A DNA stretch of 23,923 bases from CAZDYP01 sp964509505 (lineage in GTDB: Bacteria > Chloroflexota > Anaerolineae > JACRMK01): contig CAZDYP010000068.1 of the NCBI GenBank assembly GCA_964509505.1, positions 1-23,923 on the forward strand, written 5' to 3'. Position numbers and translations under genes: made by a program. Below, in pieces: positions 7,205-14,723 of this stretch. Within the stretch, counting starts at the first letter, position 1. Each line of letters opens with the position of its first letter. The notes beneath the pieces were generated by a model. That model was not told the DNA's origin, ran no database searches, and was given only the letters and a program-made list of their open reading frames with translations.

Positions 7205-8173
7205 ATGGCTGAATGTCCCATCACTGTTTCATACATTGCCGACGCTTATCGTTGCTACCCTGGCGAATCAGTCTCGTTGCGGATGCGACTCGAGGTGAAT
7301 GCTTCTGTAACGGGTTTTACGTTGCGTCTCACCATTCCGCCGGGTCTGAGCACACGCGCCTATCGCAATCCCTCTGAGCGCAGCGCTGACTCGCCCATCC
7401 TCGAACAATACGACGACACCTATCACGTCGTCTGGCATGTGACTGAAGCGGTATCGGCCGGCGCACGCTATGACTACGAGGTTGTCGCGGAGGTCGAGCC
7501 GACTGATGAGAACCTCGCATGGGAAAGCGAAGCGAGCGTGGTAGCCGCTGGCGCGCGCGCAGCGGAAACAATAGCCATTGCCGTCCGGGCGCAGGCTGAC
7601 TATTTGCGTTATTTACCCGCCTTCTATAGCCGTGATGCGCTCATCAATCGCTGGTTGATGTTGTTCCAAAGTTTTTGGCAGCCCATCGAAAAACAAATTG
7701 ATAGCCTCAGCGACTATTTTGATGCGCGCCTCACGCCCGCCGAATTTTTGCCGTGGTTGGCGACATGGATTGACTTGACGTTGGATGCGCGTTGGCCCGA
7801 AGACAAGCAACGACTGTTATTGCGAAGGGCGGTGGCGCTCTATCGGATGCGCGGCACGCGGCGCGGCTTGCAAGAATTTTTGAAACTTTATACGGACGTC
7901 GAGCCTGAGATTGTCGAACATCGTGGCGTGAACTTTCAGCTTGGCCCCACGGCGCATTTGGGCGCGGCGACGGCGTTAGGCACGGGCAACGTCGCGCATA
8001 CCTTCTCGGTGCGTCTGCGGCTGCCGCCCAGCGGAGCGTCCGAGGGTGATGGCGAACGGCTTGAAACGGAACGTCGCCGCATGATCGAGACGATCATCCA
8101 ATCCGAGAAGCCAGCGCATACCGCCTATGAGCTCAAGCTGGAAACGCATTTGGCAAAAACTCATCGTCGCTAA
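7205..8173 (+). CDS. phage tail protein I-like baseplate protein (Afp12-like) with N-terminal beta-rich domain
   Basis: The 322-aa product has a C-terminal region (residues about 133-235) with the signature of the phage tail protein I family: YLRYLPAFYSRD, then FWQPIEKQIDSLSDYFDARL, then FLPWLATWIDL, and RRAVALYRMRGTRRGLQEFL. This family forms the outer baseplate wedge in P2-like phages and eCIS. The first ~130 residues are beta-strand rich with DUF11/Ig-like character (TVSYIADAYRCYPGESVSLRM). They are not part of the minimal family, so they are an added domain, perhaps an interface or stalk. The last ~80 residues (after 240) resemble the usual variable tail. It lies 51 bp after gpJ and 50 bp before the next gene. 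Confidence 0.87.
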   Translation: MAECPITVSYIADAYRCYPGESVSLRMRLEVNASVTGFTLRLTIPPGLSTRAYRNPSERSADSPILEQYDDTYHVVWHVTEAVSAGARYDYEVVAEVEPTDENLAWESEASVVAAGARAAETIAIAVRAQADYLRYLPAFYSRDALINRWLMLFQSFWQPIEKQIDSLSDYFDARLTPAEFLPWLATWIDLTLDARWPEDKQRLLLRRAVALYRMRGTRRGLQEFLKLYTDVEPEIVEHRGVNFQLGPTAHLGAATALGTGNVAHTFSVRLRLPPSGASEGDGERLETERRRMIETIIQSEKPAHTAYELKLETHLAKTHRR

Positions 8174-8223
8174 AGCCGCTGAATACTGAGTACTGAATAT
8201 CGAACCACCGTAAGGAATATAGC

Positions 8224-9375
8224 GTGACACCTGAAGAACTCGTTCTACAATTTCCCAGCAAACGCCTCAAGCCATTCGATGGTATGTCGGTCACCGCCGA
8301 TGTGTGGGAGATGGCGCACGAATATCATCGGCAACGAGAACGTCTGCACGCCATGACGGCGCATGGCGCAGGCATTCTTGCTGGCTTGAAGGTCATTGCC
8401 AACGACCCTGCTAATTCTGCGATTTACATTTTGCCCGGCGTCGCGCTCGACGCGAGCGGCGAAGTCATCATTGTGCCTGAGCCGATGACGTATGACATTG
8501 GCAATACGATGAGCGGCTTGCTCTACATTTTGCTGACTTATGGCGAGGGACAAGCGAGCAGCGACAGCAGCGATAGCGGCGGTCCTCGTTTCATCCAAGC
8601 GCATTATAGTCTCGAAGTGCAACCGACATTGCCTGCCACTCATCATGTCGAACTAGCGCGCATTCGCCGCCAACACTCACACGCTCTCTTGACCGATGCG
8701 AAAGACCCCGCTCATCCGCACGCTAACGAAATTGATTTGCGCTTTCGTCGTGATCTGATGGCGAAGCCGCCCGTCGCAGCGAGCGTGGCGATTTGTTACG
8801 CGGGGCAAGGCGAGGCGACGGCGCGTGTGGGTGTGGAGAATCTCGCGCGCGCCATAGCGCACACCGCGAACTGGCGCGTCTATGTGGACGATGACGTATC
8901 GCTTGCGATGGATTTAAGCGGCTATACTTTGGTGTACCTGGTGGGGCGCGGCGATGCGCGCTTGTCGCCCGACCAGCTGAACGCGCTCTATCAATACGCA
9001 CAGAGCGGCGGCACCGTGTTCATCGAGACGTGCCGAGGCGCAGGGGGGAAGCAAGCGCACGAAGTCGAACAAGCTGATGAAGCCTTCTCAGATATGCTTT
9101 CGTCGTTCGGTTTTCAACTGGAGGCGTTGCCTGCCGACCATGTGCTGCTGACGACGCCACACTTTTTTGCTGCATTGCCAGCAGGTTACGAACCACAGGG
9201 TGGGCGCATTCAATTAAGGGACAACGTAATTTTCAGTGCCTGTGATTTTGGCAGCTTGTGGCAAGGGAAGCAACGCAACGGCACACCGACGCGTGAGACG
9301 TTGCGCGCTGCGTTTGAGTGGGGCGAGAATCTCATTGCGTATGCGCTGGGGCGAGCAACGGCGCCAGTGAGGTGA
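8224..9375 (+). CDS. CIS-associated protein with DUF4159-like (GATase-fold) C-terminal half
   Basis: This product is 383 aa from a GTG start with TAAGGA about 7 bp upstream. Residues about 10-105 carry a pattern I associate with baseplate-neighbour proteins in eCIS clusters (FDGMSVTADVWEMAHEYHRQ, HGAGILAGLKV, ILPGVALDASGEVIIVPE). Residues about 185-375 look like the DUF4159 family, a glutamine-amidotransferase/ThuA-like fold that is often non-catalytic. Visible elements are GYTLVYLVGRGD, LYQYAQSGGTVFIETCRGAGG and NVIFSACDFGSLWQGK, followed by AFEWGENLIAYALGRA at the C-terminus. The function is unknown; being directly after gpI in the locus suggests a peripheral baseplate or assembly role. Between the domains is a Ser/Asp-rich stretch (residues about 110-120). 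The DUF4159 assignment is by pattern only. Confidence 0.72.
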   Translation: MTPEELVLQFPSKRLKPFDGMSVTADVWEMAHEYHRQRERLHAMTAHGAGILAGLKVIANDPANSAIYILPGVALDASGEVIIVPEPMTYDIGNTMSGLLYILLTYGEGQASSDSSDSGGPRFIQAHYSLEVQPTLPATHHVELARIRRQHSHALLTDAKDPAHPHANEIDLRFRRDLMAKPPVAASVAICYAGQGEATARVGVENLARAIAHTANWRVYVDDDVSLAMDLSGYTLVYLVGRGDARLSPDQLNALYQYAQSGGTVFIETCRGAGGKQAHEVEQADEAFSDMLSSFGFQLEALPADHVLLTTPHFFAALPAGYEPQGGRIQLRDNVIFSACDFGSLWQGKQRNGTPTRETLRAAFEWGENLIAYALGRATAPVR

Positions 9376-9396
9376 GTGTGATAACCCCAAAGGGTT

Positions 9397-9412
9397 CCCC
9401 AAACTTTTGGGG
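9397..9412 (+). promoter_or_regulatory. small hairpin covering the ribosome-binding region of the first methyltransferase
   Basis: CCCCAAA (9397-9403) pairs with TTTGGGG (9406-9412) across a 2-nt gap (the real loop would be larger). The GGGG of the right arm is the best candidate ribosome-binding stretch for the ATG at 9422. The hairpin could reduce initiation when the upstream gene is not being translated. An overlapping palindrome (AACCC/GGGTT, 9384-9396) sits next to it. Confidence 0.3.
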
Positions 9413-9421
9413 CTGGCGCTG

Positions 9422-11059
9422 ATGAGCATGACGAATCCCTACGACGCCGTGCCTTATCCGAGCCTGTCGTATTCGCAAAGCCATCCTGATCGCTTAGCGA
9501 CTGTGGCGCGACTCGTCGGCATGAACCCCGCGCCCGTTACGCAGTGTCGCGTGCTGGAGGTGGGCTGCGCGAGCGGCGGCAATCTGATTCCGATGGCGGA
9601 GCAATTGCCGCACAGTAAATTTGTGGGCATTGATCTGTCGGCGCGACAGATTGCGCTAGGACAGGAGGCTGTTCATGCACTGGGCTTTCAAAATGTGACA
9701 TTGAAGCAGCTCGACCTCATGGACGCCGATGAGAGTCTTGGTGAGTTTGACTACATCATCGCGCATGGCGTGTTCTCGTGGGTGCCGCGTCGGGCGCAAG
9801 AGAAGTTGTTGGAACTGTGTCGGCGTAACCTGGCGCCGCAGGGCGTCGCTTACATCAGCTACAATGTCTATCCCGGTTGGCGGTTGTTGGGCGCGGCGCG
9901 CGAGATGATGCTATATCATACGCGCAACATTGTGGAGCCAATGGCGAAGGCGCGACATGCGCGCGAACTATTTGAATTTTTGTATGAGGCGTTAGGCGGC
10001 AATAAACAAAACGAACGACATTTCCTGCGCCCCTACATCAATTTCTTGCGGCAAGAACGAGAACATTTACAAGATCATCAAGACGCCTTGCTGTTGCACG
10101 ATGAACTCGAGGAGGTCAACGACCCCACCTATTTTCATCAATTCATTGCGCGTGCGGAAAAACATGGCTTGCAATACGCGTGCGAGGCGGACTTCAGCAA
10201 GGTGATGTTGAGCAACTTGCCCGATGAAGTTGCGGCGGAGTTGAGCAAGCTGGCGACGGGCTTGATTGAGCTGGAGCAATACATGGATTTCGTACGGAAC
10301 AACACGTTTCGCCAAACCTTGCTCTGTCATCAAACTGTCACGCTCACGCGTGCGTTGCGTCCAGAGCTTGCGTCGAATTTTTATCTGGCGTCGCGCGCAC
10401 GCCCTGAAACGCCTGAGCCGCCCGCTCAAGCGGGAAAAATTGTGAAGTTTCACGCGCCCGATGGCGCCACGTTGGCCATTGACCATCCGCTGAGTAAGAT
10501 GGCGATGCTGTGCCTGGGGCAAGTGTGGCCTCGCGCGTTGTCGTTTGGCGAGTTACTGACGTTGGCGCGCAGTTATCTAAGCAAGGCTGAGGGTGACCCA
10601 GGGCGTGGTGAGTGTGTCGAATCCACGCCCATGGATGCCGATGCGCATGTGCTCGCCGCAAACATTTTGAAAGCTTACACATATAGCAACAACTTGGTTG
10701 AGTTACACGGTTTCGCGCCACAAGTGATGACGACGGCGAGCGAGCGTCCGATGGTGAGCGCGTGGGTGCGGTATCAGGCAGCGCACGAAACCAGACCGAA
10801 GGTGACGAATGTGTGGCATGAGCGCGTGAGCTTGGACGAGCTCGATTGTTTCTTGGCGCAACGCTTGGATGGCGCACACGATCATGCGACATTGGTGGAT
10901 GCGGCATTGGAGGGACCCATCGCGGAAGGTCAGCTCGTGCTGCGTGACAATAACGAACCCGTGTCAATGATAGATATGGCAGCCACGCGCAAATTGGTCA
11001 GCCAAGAAATCGCGGGCAAGTTGCGCTGGTTTGCGTATGCGGGGTTGTTGGTGCAATGA
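9422..11059 (+). CDS. class I SAM-dependent methyltransferase with methyltransferase regulatory domain (PKMT type), copy 1
   Basis: The product is 545 aa from the ATG at 9422. A TTG fifteen bases upstream is in frame but lies inside a hairpin; an ATG at 9428 is also possible. The N-terminus has the YDAVPYPS...HPDRLA signature, followed by SAM-binding motif I (VLEVGCASGGN, residues 44-54), acidic motif II (GIDLSARQI) and a post-motif region FDYIIAHGVFSWVP. The middle region (about 215-300, with FHQFIARAEKHGLQYACEAD) matches the regulatory domain found in bacterial protein-lysine methyltransferases such as the rickettsial OmpB enzymes. The C-terminal third is a family-specific winged-helix-like region. 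The substrate is unknown; it could be a particle or surface protein of this locus. Its stop overlaps the start of copy 2. Confidence 0.88.
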   Translation: MSMTNPYDAVPYPSLSYSQSHPDRLATVARLVGMNPAPVTQCRVLEVGCASGGNLIPMAEQLPHSKFVGIDLSARQIALGQEAVHALGFQNVTLKQLDLMDADESLGEFDYIIAHGVFSWVPRRAQEKLLELCRRNLAPQGVAYISYNVYPGWRLLGAAREMMLYHTRNIVEPMAKARHARELFEFLYEALGGNKQNERHFLRPYINFLRQEREHLQDHQDALLLHDELEEVNDPTYFHQFIARAEKHGLQYACEADFSKVMLSNLPDEVAAELSKLATGLIELEQYMDFVRNNTFRQTLLCHQTVTLTRALRPELASNFYLASRARPETPEPPAQAGKIVKFHAPDGATLAIDHPLSKMAMLCLGQVWPRALSFGELLTLARSYLSKAEGDPGRGECVESTPMDADAHVLAANILKAYTYSNNLVELHGFAPQVMTTASERPMVSAWVRYQAAHETRPKVTNVWHERVSLDELDCFLAQRLDGAHDHATLVDAALEGPIAEGQLVLRDNNEPVSMIDMAATRKLVSQEIAGKLRWFAYAGLLVQ

Positions 11060-12657
11060 CTGCCACGCCTATGCCTCCCGAAGCGCCGCTGGCGACGCCA
11101 ACGAGCTACGATGTGGTGCCATATCCGGGTATCGTCAACGCGCGTACACATCCAGATCATTTGGCGCTGCTGGCGACATTGATGGGCATGACGCCGACGC
11201 CGATTGAGCGATGTCGTGTCTTGGAGCTGGGCTGCGCGAGCGGCGAGAACTTGTTGCCGATGGCGTGGTCGTTACCACACAGCGAATTTGTTGGCGTTGA
11301 TTTATCATCACGACAAATTGCGGCAGGGCGGCAATGGGCTAACGAGTTAGGCGTCAAAAACATTGCGCTGCATCATCTGAGCATTCTCGATGTTGACGAT
11401 AGCCTAGGACAATTCGATTACATCATCGCCAAAGGCGTCTATTCGTGGATTCCACCCGACGTGCAGGAGAAGTTGCTCGACATTTGCCAGCGTCAGCTGG
11501 CGTCGAATGGCGTCGCTTATGTAGATTACAACGTCTATCCAGGTTGGCACATGCGCGGGATCGTGCGGGATATGATGTTGTTCGGCGCTCAAGGCATTGC
11601 GGAACCGCAAGCGCAAGTTCGCCGCGCGATAGAGGTGTTGAACCTGATGGTCGCCGTGTATCGCTCTAGCGAAGAGAGTGTGTTTGGCAGTTTGTTGGCG
11701 ACGGAATGGGATTTGATTCAAAAGAGCTCCGAAGCATACGTCTTGCACGAACATCTGGAAGAACACAACACGCCGCTCTATTTTCACGAGTTCATCGCAC
11801 GGGCGGCGCAACATGGGTTACAATATCTTGCGGAAACGGACGTAAGCTTGATGTTGAGCGACAATCTGCCGCCGCACGTCGCGCAGTGGGTTGAAAATCT
11901 TACGAAGGATCGTATCGAGTTCGAGCAGTATCTTGATTTCTTGCGAAATCGCGTCTTTCGTCAGACATTGCTTTGTCATCAGGGTGTGCCCTTGGCGAAA
12001 GGTTTGCATCCGCAAGCGGTGAGGCGCTGTCACGTGGCTTCACGGGCTACACCGACAGCGGCAAAGGGGGATGCCGATGCAGCGGGCGCTATCTCGTTCA
12101 AAGGGGTGGACGACGCCAAGTTTACGACCAACCATCCACTGACGAAAGCGGCGTTGATGTATTTGCAAGCGCAATGGCCCCGCGCAGCGCCATTTCAGCG
12201 GCTGGTGGAAGCAGCCAGCGCACAGTTGCAGCAAGGGCACACAGAACAGGATGAGGAGCTCTTGGCGGCGAACATTTTGAGAGCTTATAGTTACAGCCAT
12301 CATCTCGTCGAGTTGCACACGCATGCGCCGCAAGTCGTCAGCGCCATCAGTGAACGTCCCATCGCCAATCCGTGCGCGCGATTCGAGGCGCAGCGTGTGA
12401 TGAACGTGACCAATGTGTGGCATCATCCTGAGCCATTGAACAACTTCGATCATTTTGTGTTGCAATTATTAGATGGACAGCATGACCGCACAGCCATTGT
12501 CGAGGCATTGATGGCAGGTCCCATCAGCGCTGGGGAGTTGACGTTGGAGGATGAAGAACAGCTGCTGACGAATCCGCAGCGTCTGCGAGAACGCTTGTTT
12601 GAAGAAGTAGAGCATAGCTTACGCTATCTCGTGCAAACAGCATTGTTGGTCGGCTAG
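11056..12657 (+). CDS. class I SAM-dependent methyltransferase with methyltransferase regulatory domain (PKMT type), copy 2
   Basis: This 533-aa paralogue of the preceding gene starts at an ATG that overlaps the previous TGA (ATGA), indicating translational coupling. It has the same architecture: YDVVPYPG...HPDHLA, motif I VLELGCASGEN (residues 55-65), motif II GVDLSSRQI, FDYIIAKGVYSWIP, the regulatory segment FHEFIARAAQHGLQYLAETD, and a C-terminal part with LLAANILRAYSYSHHLVEL. All core SAM-binding elements are retained in both copies, so both could be active. The two may act as a heterodimer or on different lysines. Downstream lies a 254-bp repeat-rich gap. Confidence 0.88.
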   Translation: MTATPMPPEAPLATPTSYDVVPYPGIVNARTHPDHLALLATLMGMTPTPIERCRVLELGCASGENLLPMAWSLPHSEFVGVDLSSRQIAAGRQWANELGVKNIALHHLSILDVDDSLGQFDYIIAKGVYSWIPPDVQEKLLDICQRQLASNGVAYVDYNVYPGWHMRGIVRDMMLFGAQGIAEPQAQVRRAIEVLNLMVAVYRSSEESVFGSLLATEWDLIQKSSEAYVLHEHLEEHNTPLYFHEFIARAAQHGLQYLAETDVSLMLSDNLPPHVAQWVENLTKDRIEFEQYLDFLRNRVFRQTLLCHQGVPLAKGLHPQAVRRCHVASRATPTAAKGDADAAGAISFKGVDDAKFTTNHPLTKAALMYLQAQWPRAAPFQRLVEAASAQLQQGHTEQDEELLAANILRAYSYSHHLVELHTHAPQVVSAISERPIANPCARFEAQRVMNVTNVWHHPEPLNNFDHFVLQLLDGQHDRTAIVEALMAGPISAGELTLEDEEQLLTNPQRLRERLFEEVEHSLRYLVQTALLVG

Positions 12658-12725
12658 TCGCGGAGTCACGAGGGCGAGTCGTCAGAGGGACGCATAGTCG
12701 CCTGACCAAGCGACTAAGTGACTAA
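12655..12725. repeat. degenerate heptad repeat tract with small hairpins
   Basis: Immediately after (and including) the methyltransferase stop codon there are repeated TAGTCGC and GCGACTA-type heptamers in both orientations. TAGTCGC at 12695-12701 pairs with GCGACTA at 12710-12716 (8-nt loop), followed by CGACTAAGTGACTAA. It belongs to the same heptad family as the tracts at 12865-12910 and 18025-18094. No T-run is present, so it is not a clear terminator. Confidence 0.6.
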
Positions 12726-12728
12726 GGG

Positions 12729-12862
12729 AGTGTTTTGCAATTCAGACCCTAAAGGGTTTTCTGGCGAAGCGGGTTCACAATTTGCGCAGAAAGCCTGCGT
12801 GAAACGCTTTTTTGCTTGCCAGCGAAACCTTTAGGGTCTCGGTCTTATATTTTCAAAACACT
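12729..12862. repeat. 134-bp imperfect palindromic element (REP/MITE-like)
   Basis: Outer arms AGTGTTTTG (12729-12737) and CAAAACACT (12854-12862) are perfect inverted copies. Inner arms 12745-12778 and 12799-12838 are imperfect inverted copies, beginning GACCCTAAAGG and ending CCTTTAGGGTC, with a CTGGC/GCCAG segment inside. The whole element can fold into one long stem-loop and has no coding content. It is flanked by heptad repeats on both sides. Confidence 0.65.
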
Positions 12863-12864
12863 TT

Positions 12865-12910
12865 CTAATGACCAATGACTAATGGCTAACGACTAATGAC
12901 TAATGACTAG
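12865..12910 (+). repeat. tandem 7-bp repeats (CTAATGA) at the start of the FHA-like gene
   Basis: Six consecutive heptamers (CTAATGA, CCAATGA, CTAATGG, CTAACGA, CTAATGA, CTAATGA) run from 12865 to 12906 and end in CTAG. Each unit contains ATGA or a close variant. One ATG (12903) is in frame with the downstream gene, although the ATG at 12912 is a better start. No Shine-Dalgarno is visible, so the initiation region consists of repeats. Confidence 0.8.
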
Positions 12911-12911
12911 T

Positions 12912-13697
12912 ATGAGCGCAACTTACAATCGTATTGACATTAGCGATAAAGATGGTTGGCGTCGAGAATTCCCCTTACAAAAAACCATCACGTTCATTGG
13001 CAGTGACTTGCGTAATGACATCGTGCTGGAGCGGCATCATGGCTCGGGGGTGGAGCCGCGCCATCTGCAACTCTTAGCGCTGCCCGGCAGCGCGCAATAC
13101 CGTTTGGTGAATTTGGGCAACTACGAAATTGTGCTGGGCGCGGGCAGTAATCGGACCTTAGCGCCGCGCGCGTCGCAAGATATTGGCAACAACGAAGTGG
13201 TGCGCGTGGGCGAATTTACGCTGACGTTTCATATCACCGCTGGGCGCTCTGAGCCAGCGCTACCGGTGGTCGGAGGCGCGCCGCTCACGGGCGGCATGCC
13301 GAGCGCTGACGTCAGCGGCACAAGCAACGTGATTGGCGTGACGTTGCTATTGCCCACAACCCAGCTGATGATCAATCAGACGTTGGATGGCTCGCTCAAG
13401 ATCAAGAACCGTGGCAACCGCCCCGGCGCGCAATTCAAAATCGAACTGGAAGGCTGGCCGCCCGAGGCATACCAAATGGGACCGGGCCCAATGCTATTTC
13501 CCAATGCGGAGAAGGAAGTCTTTTTCAAACTGCGTTATCCGCAAACGCCCAACTTCCTGGCTGGCGAGCACAAAATCACCGTGCGGGTGAGCGCGCCCGA
13601 AGCGTACTTGGGCGCGCAAGCCGTCGTGACGCAAGTCGTTCACATCATGGCGCAATACACTCACACAATGAAATTGTATCGTCTTGATCATCGGTGA
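12912..13697 (+). CDS. soluble FHA-like plus Ig-like (NEW3/COG1470-type) protein
   Basis: The product is 261 aa from the ATG at 12912; an in-frame ATG at 12903 lies inside a heptad repeat and would add MTS. Residues about 8-112 resemble an FHA domain: ITFIGSDLRNDIVL (residues 26-39), PRHLQLL (49-55) and VVRVGEFTLTFHI at the end. The usual Gly-Arg of FHA domains is Gly-Ser here (G30-S31), and the phosphothreonine-contacting Ser two before RH is missing. Residues about 140-245 look like a beta-sandwich domain similar to NEW3/COG1470 (MINQTLDGSLKIKNRGNRPGAQFKIELEGWP ... AGEHKITVRVSAP). No signal peptide or TM segment is seen, so it is probably cytoplasmic. It is grouped with two membrane proteins having related domains. 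Confidence 0.7.
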   Translation: MSATYNRIDISDKDGWRREFPLQKTITFIGSDLRNDIVLERHHGSGVEPRHLQLLALPGSAQYRLVNLGNYEIVLGAGSNRTLAPRASQDIGNNEVVRVGEFTLTFHITAGRSEPALPVVGGAPLTGGMPSADVSGTSNVIGVTLLLPTTQLMINQTLDGSLKIKNRGNRPGAQFKIELEGWPPEAYQMGPGPMLFPNAEKEVFFKLRYPQTPNFLAGEHKITVRVSAPEAYLGAQAVVTQVVHIMAQYTHTMKLYRLDHR

Positions 13698-13701
13698 TGC
13701 G

Positions 13702-13715
13702 CGGGTTGAAACCCG
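13702..13715. repeat. short palindrome between the FHA-like gene and the two-TM gene
   Basis: CGGGTT (13702-13707) and AACCCG (13710-13715) form a small inverted repeat with 2 nt between, flanked by GCG and a second GGGCGC. It is four bases after the stop codon of the FHA-like gene. Palindromes with similar GGGTT/AACCC arms occur before the first methyltransferase gene. Function unknown; no T-run follows. Confidence 0.35.
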
Positions 13716-13756
13716 AAGGGCGCAATGACAGGTCCAGACTTTGAATTGGAATCTCT

Positions 13757-14632
13757 ATGACTCGCATTTGGTTAATCTTGCTCCTGCTTGGTCTGATCAT
13801 CCTGGTCAGCGCCGCGTTGTTTTTGCTGGCGTGGCTGGAAAAGAAGCTGCGGCGCCGCAGTTTCCGCGTCGAGCTGGTGAATACGGGCAACGCGCAAAGT
13901 CGCTACGCCTTGTATATGGATGATCCTAGTGGTTTGTTGCGTGGCGAGTTTCGTCTCAATGGCGCGCTACTGCCGCAGCGTTCGGAGAGCGTCGCCGTCG
14001 TTAAAGTGGGAGAGCCAACGCCTATGGGCATGACAGCCGCGCCCGCGCCAGCTCCCACACCGTATAATCCTCGTAGTAGTCAAGGCGGCGCGTTGAATTT
14101 GGGTATTACCATAGCGGGGCTTTTCACGGGACTTTTTTCGACGTTGGGCGCATTGTTGCCTGGCGAACTGGGCAGCATGTTCTATCGCCTGAGTAGCCAA
14201 GCGAGTCAAGCGGAAACCCAAGCGCAACGCGTACAATCATTGGGACAACAGTCCGCTTATCTCAAAGATACCGTGACGACGCAGCCGGCGCAACAAGGTT
14301 ACGCGCAACCCCAAACTCCCACTGCGCCCGTAGCGCCGACCACGATGGCGGTGACACGCTTGTGGTCTGAAACGCCTTACATCAAAGCGGGCGACACCGT
14401 GACCGTGGATTTGTTGATTACCCCAGTAAAACGCTTGACGACCATGCACGCCTTCACTGTCGTGTCCAAAACGGCAGAGCAAGCCGACGTGCCAGCGCTG
14501 ACTGAGCAGGGCAGTATCGCGGGCGGTTCGTTTTTGAGCGCAGTCTGGCCATGGTTGCTGCTAGTGGGGGGGCTGTTCATCGTTGTCCTTGTCGTTATGT
14601 TGGGCATGACGTTGGCAGGACGCTTCCCATAG
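13757..14632 (+). CDS. two-TM membrane protein of unknown function in the FHA cluster
   Basis: This 291-aa protein is not recognised as a named family. A hydrophobic N-terminal segment (residues about 4-27) is followed directly by KKLRRRSFR, which by the positive-inside rule puts the following region in the cytoplasm. A beta-rich patch (residues 35-85, FRVELVNTGNAQSRYALYMDDPSGLLRGEFRLNG) resembles the NEW3-like domains of its neighbours. A Pro/Ala linker, a hydrophobic glycine-rich stretch (110-138) and a Gln-rich helix (143-175) come next. A second beta-rich part (about 200-245) precedes a C-terminal TM (about 262-286). It lies 59 bp after the soluble FHA-like gene and 91 bp before the FHA-TM gene, so a joint membrane complex is plausible. 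Confidence 0.65.
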   Translation: MTRIWLILLLLGLIILVSAALFLLAWLEKKLRRRSFRVELVNTGNAQSRYALYMDDPSGLLRGEFRLNGALLPQRSESVAVVKVGEPTPMGMTAAPAPAPTPYNPRSSQGGALNLGITIAGLFTGLFSTLGALLPGELGSMFYRLSSQASQAETQAQRVQSLGQQSAYLKDTVTTQPAQQGYAQPQTPTAPVAPTTMAVTRLWSETPYIKAGDTVTVDLLITPVKRLTTMHAFTVVSKTAEQADVPALTEQGSIAGGSFLSAVWPWLLLVGGLFIVVLVVMLGMTLAGRFP

Positions 14633-14723
14633 TATCGGATACGCTGTGGATTGCGTTGTGTTTTTTGACTCGCTTCATCTCCTTTAGGGACCATGGATAT
14701 ATTTTGAGTTTCGTGGTGTAATC

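Noticed and set aside
1..9375. Complete prophage or type VI secretion system
   Set aside because: No capsid, terminase, portal or TssJLM-type genes are seen; DUF4157 and LysM-tube proteins favour an eCIS-like system, with the reservation that the left part is missing.
9407..9421. TTG start for the first methyltransferase
   Set aside because: It is inside a hairpin and overlaps the likely ribosome-binding GGGG; the ATG at 9422 fits better.
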